Of a stretch of 11,988 bases of DNA, positions 7,839 to 11,988 are shown in pieces; positions within the stretch are counted from its first letter, which is position 1, and each line of letters opens with the position of its first letter. A program made the position numbers and the translations under genes. Under the pieces are notes generated by a model. It was not told the DNA's origin. It made no database searches and was given only the letters and a program-made list of their open reading frames with translations. Source of the DNA: DATLHO01 sp035539855 (GTDB taxonomy: Bacteria; Bacteroidota; Ignavibacteria; OLB7); NCBI GenBank assembly GCA_035539855.1, contig DATLHO010000131.1:1-11988 (forward strand). The letters run 5' to 3'.

Positions 7839-10772
7839 ATGAACGCGTCGCTCCGCATTGCCTGCACGCTCACGATGCTCCTGCTCTCCGCGCACGTCGC
7901 GGTTGGGCAGGGACACGACAGCCAGGGCCGGGAGTTCTGGATCTCGTTCCTCGAGAACTACGGCTCCGGAGGCGGCGCCGAGCAATCCGACCTCCGCCTC
8001 TATGCCGCCAGCAACGGGCCGACGACGCTGCGCGTGCTCTACCACGCGACCGGTGACGAGCGCCAGATCGTGATTCCCTCGGGCGGACTCCCGATCGAGA
8101 TCGACGTGCGCGCTCTCTTCGGCGACATCGAGATCACCGGGTCGGAGGAGCTCTCGCGCAAGTCGCTGCTCGTGCGCTCCGACGACGACATCACCCTTTA
8201 CGGCGTCAACGTGCGCCGCATGTCCTCCGACGCCTTCCTCGCACTGCCCGCCGACGTCTTCACGCGCCGCTATGTCGTGCTCGCCTACCAGAACGGCGTC
8301 AGCTCCGACGCGCAGGGATTCTACGAAGTCGACATGCCGTCGCAGTTCTGCGTCATCGCGACCGAGGACGGCACGACGGTGCGCATCGATCCCTCCGCGC
8401 CGATCGTTGCGCGCGGCTCCCGCCCGTTCACTGTCGAGCTCGATCGCGGCGAGGTGTACTTCGCGCAGGCGGAGCTCGACGCCGAGTGGGATCTCAGCGG
8501 CACAGCGGTGCAGTCGACGAAGCCGGTCGCCGTCTTCGCGGGCGTGCGCCGCACGGCGATCCCGGCCGACGTCGGGAATTTCCGCGATCACCTGATCGAG
8601 CAGATGCCGCCGGTCGAGGTCTGGGGACGCGAGGCGATCGTCACGCCGCATTTCCCCGTGACGCCTGCATCGCGCGAGATCGCGATCGTGCGCGTGCTCG
8701 CCGCGTCGGACAACACGGAGTGGGCGATCGACGGCGTGCGCCAGACGCCGCTTGCGCGCGCGCGTGCCGTCGAGCTGCCGCTGACGCGCGCGATGCGGAT
8801 CACCGCCGATCGTCCAATCCTCGTCGCGCAGTACGAGCACTCGGTCAACGCGAGCGATTCGATCAGCGAGGAGTTCGAGCTCGGCGATCCGTTCATGATG
8901 CTCGTGCCGCCGCCGGAGCAGTTCGACACGTCGTACGGATTCCAGAGCGTCGGGCACCAGGAGTTTCTGCGGCACTTCATCAACATCGTCATCCCGCGCG
9001 CCGGGCTCGCCTCGCTCGAGCTCGACGGCACGCCGGTGACCGGAGCGTTCGTGCCGATCCCGGGGTCGATCTACGGCTACGTGCAGTACGAGCTCGACGC
9101 CGGCGCGCACGTGATCCGATCCGACTCCGCGTTCGGGCTCTTCGCCTACGGATACGGTCGTGCGAACTCCTACGGGTACGTCGGCGGCATGGCGTACCGC
9201 CGGTTCGTCCACGATTACGAGCCGCCGTCGATCGAGCAGGTCGTCGAGTGCGGCCACCTGCGCGGCGTCGTCGCCGACGACCGCGTGACCGACACCGGTA
9301 TCGACTCGTGCTACGCGCTCGCGGAGAGCCGCAACGTCCGCGTCGTGATCGAGCCGTTCGAGAGCGCCGCCGATTCGGTTTTCTACAGCGCGGAGCTGGC
9401 CGATCCGTGGCGCGACGGGATGGTCGCGATACGCGCCATCGACTCCACCGGACGCTCGCGCACGCAGACGACGCCGATCGCCGGATTCACCGTTCGGATC
9501 GCCGGCGCTCCCGACGACGGCTCGCTCGCGCTCGACACGCTGCGCACGTTCAACGGCGCGACCGGCTGCGGCGAGGTCGAGGTCACCAACGACGGACTCT
9601 ACGAGCAGACCATCACGGACATCCGGTTCGCGCCGGCTTCGCCGTCGATGCTCGCGACGACGGCGCTGCCGATCACCCTGAAGCCCGGCGAGCGCGCGGT
9701 GGTGCGTTACTGCGCGAGCTGGCCGGGCGACACCGTGATGAGCGCGCGGATCATCATCGGCACAGGATGCGTCGACCGACCGCTGGCGACCGTCACGCTC
9801 GACAGTCGCACCGACACGCTCGGACCCGATCCGATGGTCGAGCGGGGCGGATGCGCCGGCGAGCTGAGCCTGCGCTTCGTCGAGGCCGGCCGCAGCTCGT
9901 CGGGCATCGCGGCGATGGAGCTGACGCGCCTTGCGAACTGCCGCGTCGAGAGTCGTGTGCCGGAGCGCATCACCGGCGCGATCGGCGAGCTGCGCTGCCG
10001 CCTCGTCGTGCTCGACGCGCGCTACGACGCGTTCGTCGAAGGCTGGGTCGAGGACGTGGCGGGCAACCGCGAGACGTTCGTCGACACGATCGGTGGCTTC
10101 ACCTGCGCGATCGTCGACGGTCCGCTCGACACGATCTCCGTCTCGCGCGGCGCGGGCTGGCGCGCCGCCGGCCTGGTCTACGGCGACCAGCGCTGCGACA
10201 CCCTGACGGTCGTCAACTACGGCGTGCGCGCGGTGCGAATCACGCGCGCGACGCTCGACGACAACCGCGCGATGAGTGTGCCGCCGTCGCAACTGCCGAT
10301 GACCGTCCTGCCGGGCGAGCGACGCCCGATCGTCGTCTGCCTCGAGGGTCGCGGAGGCGACGAGGTCGACGACACGCTCGCGCTCGTCGACGACTGCGGG
10401 CACGTCGAGCGCGCGGCGCTGGCGGCGCGCGTTGCGCCGATCGTCGTCGGCGGAGCCGACCGCTGCAACAACGCGCTGAGCATCCGGTCGGTGGGCGCGG
10501 CGCGACGGACGTTCCTGGCGCCTCCGTTGCCGAATCCCTCCGCGGGAGGCCCGGTCGCGATCGACGTCGGCCTCGCCGCCGGCGGAGCGGTCTCGCTCGA
10601 GCTCTTCGACGCCGACGGCCGGCCTGCCTCCACGATCCTGCGCAACGAGCCGCTCGAGGCCGGACTGCATCGCGTCGTCGCCGATCTGTCGCGACTCGGC
10701 ACCGGCAGGTACTTCCTGCGCCTCTCAATCGGTGAGGATGTGCTCGTCGAGCCCGTGGTGGTTATGCGATAG
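7839..10772 (+). CDS. Paralogue 4: cysteine-rich variant of the exported IgGFc-binding-domain family
   Basis: 977 residues. Signal peptide at about 1-23 (IACTLTMLLLSAHVAVG before Gln24). The N-terminal IgGFc-binding-like domain (about 26-340) has GREFWISFL, SSDAFLALP, MPSQFCVIATEDGTTVRI, VELDRGEVY, WDLSGTAVQSTKPVAVFAG, DHLIEQMPP and RVLAASDNT, then DPFMMLVPP (350-358) and FGLFAYGYG...SYGYVGG (432-450). Two stalk units span 471-865 and keep all nine family cysteines: 471, 577, 625, 644, 672, 786, 834, 853, 876. Cysteines absent from the sisters occur at 171, 491, 701, 720 and 756; 701 and 720 sit on neighbouring predicted strands and may pair. Cys122 of paralogue 2 is replaced by Leu. The T9SS type A tail begins near 890 (PLPNPS, LFDADGRPA, GTGRYFLRL) but ends EPVVVMR, without the usual KLVI-type end, so its sorting efficiency is uncertain. 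Confidence 0.92.
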   Translation: MNASLRIACTLTMLLLSAHVAVGQGHDSQGREFWISFLENYGSGGGAEQSDLRLYAASNGPTTLRVLYHATGDERQIVIPSGGLPIEIDVRALFGDIEITGSEELSRKSLLVRSDDDITLYGVNVRRMSSDAFLALPADVFTRRYVVLAYQNGVSSDAQGFYEVDMPSQFCVIATEDGTTVRIDPSAPIVARGSRPFTVELDRGEVYFAQAELDAEWDLSGTAVQSTKPVAVFAGVRRTAIPADVGNFRDHLIEQMPPVEVWGREAIVTPHFPVTPASREIAIVRVLAASDNTEWAIDGVRQTPLARARAVELPLTRAMRITADRPILVAQYEHSVNASDSISEEFELGDPFMMLVPPPEQFDTSYGFQSVGHQEFLRHFINIVIPRAGLASLELDGTPVTGAFVPIPGSIYGYVQYELDAGAHVIRSDSAFGLFAYGYGRANSYGYVGGMAYRRFVHDYEPPSIEQVVECGHLRGVVADDRVTDTGIDSCYALAESRNVRVVIEPFESAADSVFYSAELADPWRDGMVAIRAIDSTGRSRTQTTPIAGFTVRIAGAPDDGSLALDTLRTFNGATGCGEVEVTNDGLYEQTITDIRFAPASPSMLATTALPITLKPGERAVVRYCASWPGDTVMSARIIIGTGCVDRPLATVTLDSRTDTLGPDPMVERGGCAGELSLRFVEAGRSSSGIAAMELTRLANCRVESRVPERITGAIGELRCRLVVLDARYDAFVEGWVEDVAGNRETFVDTIGGFTCAIVDGPLDTISVSRGAGWRAAGLVYGDQRCDTLTVVNYGVRAVRITRATLDDNRAMSVPPSQLPMTVLPGERRPIVVCLEGRGGDEVDDTLALVDDCGHVERAALAARVAPIVVGGADRCNNALSIRSVGAARRTFLAPPLPNPSAGGPVAIDVGLAAGGAVSLELFDADGRPASTILRNEPLEAGLHRVVADLSRLGTGRYFLRLSIGEDVLVEPVVVMR

Positions 10773-10826
10773 GGGGTGGTCGCGCGCTTGCGGTGCGCCG
10801 GATCCTACCGATATTCGTGCGCACAA

Positions 10827-10855
10827 GAGCGCGGCGGCCGTCCATCCGCCGGCTC
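10827..10855 (+). other. GC-rich hairpin upstream of paralogue 5
   Basis: GAGC then CGGCGG (10827-10837, one bulged G at 10831) pairs with CCGCCG then GCTC (10846-10855) around an 8-nt loop, giving 10 pairs. It lies in the 116-bp spacer, 33 nt before the start codon, and has no T-run. Function unknown; chance pairing in GC-rich DNA is possible. Confidence 0.35.
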
Positions 10856-10877
10856 GCGCCACGTCCGTCGTTTCGGC

Positions 10878-10888
10878 AGGTCCCCCCC
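10878..10888 (+). promoter_or_regulatory. Weak ribosome-binding site with a seven-C run before paralogue 5
   Basis: AGG (10878-10880) is the only Shine-Dalgarno-like match. The 8-nt spacing to the ATG is one T followed by seven C residues (10882-10888). The start is chosen because a signal peptide follows directly. A homopolymer filling this spacing could change translation efficiency if its length varied. Confidence 0.45.
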
Positions 10889-11988
10889 ATGTCCCGAACG
10901 CTCCGCCGTCCAGCATTCCTGCGAACCAACCTTCCGGCGCTCCTGCTCCCGGCGCTTCTGCTTGTGGTCTTCGCGGCGCACGACGCGCACGCGCAGCACT
11001 CCGTCGCGACACGCCCCGACGCCTGGGGACGCCGGTTCTGGCTGGCGTTTCCGCCGAACACGGGCTCCGGCGTCAACGAGATCACCGAGCTGCACCTGGC
11101 GATCCGCGCGCTCGAGCCGGCAACGGTGACGATCACGTCGTTCGATCGGGACTCGAGCATCACGGTGAAGGCGGGCACGGGCACGAGCGCGACGATCGTC
11201 AAGCTCGAGCGGTCGTTCGCGGGGATGCTCGACCTTGCGCCGCTCGAGCTCCGCAGCCGCAAGTCGTTCCTCGTCGAGTCGACCGCCGACGTCACCATCT
11301 CCGCACTCAGCCTGCGCACGGTCTCCAGCGATGCGATGCTCGTGCTGCCCGAGGGAATGCTCGGCAGCCAGTACGTCGTGCTGGCCTGGCCGAACGGCCT
11401 TCGCCGCGACGGCGACTCGCTCACCTACGACATGGCCTCGCAGTTCGCGATCATCGCGACCGAGGACGGCACGAGCGTCACGATCGTCCCGGGCGAATCC
11501 GACGTAGCGCCTGAGACATTGACGATGGCGCGCGGCGACGTATATCTCGGCGAGGCGCCGCTTGGGCGGCCCGCCGACGTCAGCGGCGCGTCGATCCGCT
11601 CGAGCCGGCCGGTCGCCGTGCTCGCGGGCAATCGCCGCGCGGGCGTGCCGAGCGATCGCGGCAACTTTCGCGATCACCTGCTCGAGCAATTGGTTCCGAT
11701 CGAGCGATGGGGGAGCGAGGCAGTCGCGACTCCGCTGTACGCGGTGGCCGGGGTCACCGACACCGCGCGACTCCGCGTGATCGCCGCCGGGGCGGGAACG
11801 CTGAGCGTCGACGGTCGGGAGTATCCGCTGCGCGCGTGCGGCGTGCTCGAGCTGCCGCTCGATCGCCCGATGCACCTGCGGGCGGACGTCCCGTTCGAGG
11901 CCGCGGTCTTCGAGCGCTCCGGTGGCTACGACGCCGACCGCATCGCGCTGCTCGCCGACCCCTCGATGATGCTCGTCGTCCCGACGCG
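10889..11988 (+). CDS. Paralogue 5 (3'-truncated): signal peptide and IgGFc-binding-like domain
   Basis: 366 codons are visible, with no stop up to the right edge. The ATG at 10889 opens a signal peptide of about 35 residues (basic start, then LPALLLPALLLVVFAAHDAHA before Gln36). The following domain matches the sister proteins point by point: GRRFWLAF (48-55), SSDAMLVLPEGML, YVVLAWPNG, ASQFAIIATEDGTSVTI (183-199), ADVSGASIRSSRPVAVLAG (229-247), GNFRDHLLEQLVP, and DPSMMLVVP (357-365) in place of DPFMMLIPP. It is the most divergent visible N-terminal domain: the HDTRG-type motif after the signal peptide is absent, the GT of the DVSGT motif is GA, and the segment before DPSMML is shorter. A stalk and T9SS tail would be expected beyond the window but cannot be seen. 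Confidence 0.88.
   Translation, partial: MSRTLRRPAFLRTNLPALLLPALLLVVFAAHDAHAQHSVATRPDAWGRRFWLAFPPNTGSGVNEITELHLAIRALEPATVTITSFDRDSSITVKAGTGTSATIVKLERSFAGMLDLAPLELRSRKSFLVESTADVTISALSLRTVSSDAMLVLPEGMLGSQYVVLAWPNGLRRDGDSLTYDMASQFAIIATEDGTSVTIVPGESDVAPETLTMARGDVYLGEAPLGRPADVSGASIRSSRPVAVLAGNRRAGVPSDRGNFRDHLLEQLVPIERWGSEAVATPLYAVAGVTDTARLRVIAAGAGTLSVDGREYPLRACGVLELPLDRPMHLRADVPFEAAVFERSGGYDADRIALLADPSMMLVVPT

Noticed and set aside
5100..10670. Antisense open frame of 1856 codons, and other long minus-strand frames (1686-2873, 3369-4841)
   Set aside because: It lies opposite two well-supported genes and their spacer. The translation is dominated by Arg, Asp, Val and Ala with no signal peptide, domain or motif. 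Long antisense frames are expected in very GC-rich coding DNA with few TA-containing codons.
10788..10815. Possible promoter TTGCGG - 16 nt - GATATT upstream of paralogue 5
   Set aside because: It matches sigma-70-like hexamers at only 3 and 4 of 6 positions and does not resemble the Bacteroidota TAnnTTTG element. It is the most AT-rich spot in the spacer, which alone may explain it.
2..11988. Adhesin genes acting as IgG-binding virulence factors
   Set aside because: The family name comes from a human mucus protein. The sequence shows the fold family only, and nothing here indicates that IgG is the ligand or that the organism is host-associated.

Overview
The window is almost wholly filled by one gene family: five head-to-tail paralogues on the + strand, the first cut by the left edge and the last by the right edge. 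Each complete member (971 to 980 residues) has the same plan: a signal peptide, an N-terminal domain resembling the bacterial IgGFc-binding-protein N-terminal family, a twofold stalk of beta-rich Ig/ASH-like (choice-of-anchor D type) modules of about 200 residues each, and a C-terminal type A sorting domain of the type IX secretion system (T9SS). They are best read as large proteins exported across the outer membrane and held on, or shed from, the cell surface. No enzyme, regulator, RNA gene, CRISPR array or mobile element was found.

Organism: T9SS sorting tails point to the Bacteroidota/Chlorobiota (FCB) group. All four visible signal peptides end just before a Gln, which fits the 'Q-rule' described for Bacteroidota signal peptidase I substrates. 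The base composition is very GC-rich (roughly two thirds G+C by eye), so a high-GC lineage such as Kapabacteria/Ignavibacteria-like or Rhodothermota-like bacteria is more likely than a typical Bacteroides. This placement is inference.

Layout: 2-1513, C-terminal half of paralogue 1; 1514-1712, spacer beginning with three 38-bp tandem repeats that copy the gene's own 3' end; 1713-4655, paralogue 2; 4656-4859, spacer with strong inverted repeats; 4860-7775, paralogue 3; 7776-7838, short spacer with a perfect hairpin; 7839-10772, paralogue 4; 10773-10888, spacer; 10889-11988, N-terminal part of paralogue 5.

How the genes relate: paralogues 2 and 3 are close sisters (about three quarters identical in the stalk segment compared), and 4, 5 and the stalk of 1 are more divergent. 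All four visible stalks keep nine cysteines at nearly fixed spacing. The sorting tail of paralogue 1 is much closer to that of paralogue 2 than their stalks are, which suggests segmental exchange between neighbours. The array runs off both ends, so at least five members exist. The ligand and purpose are unknown; an adhesin or cell-envelope role is inference from domain content only.
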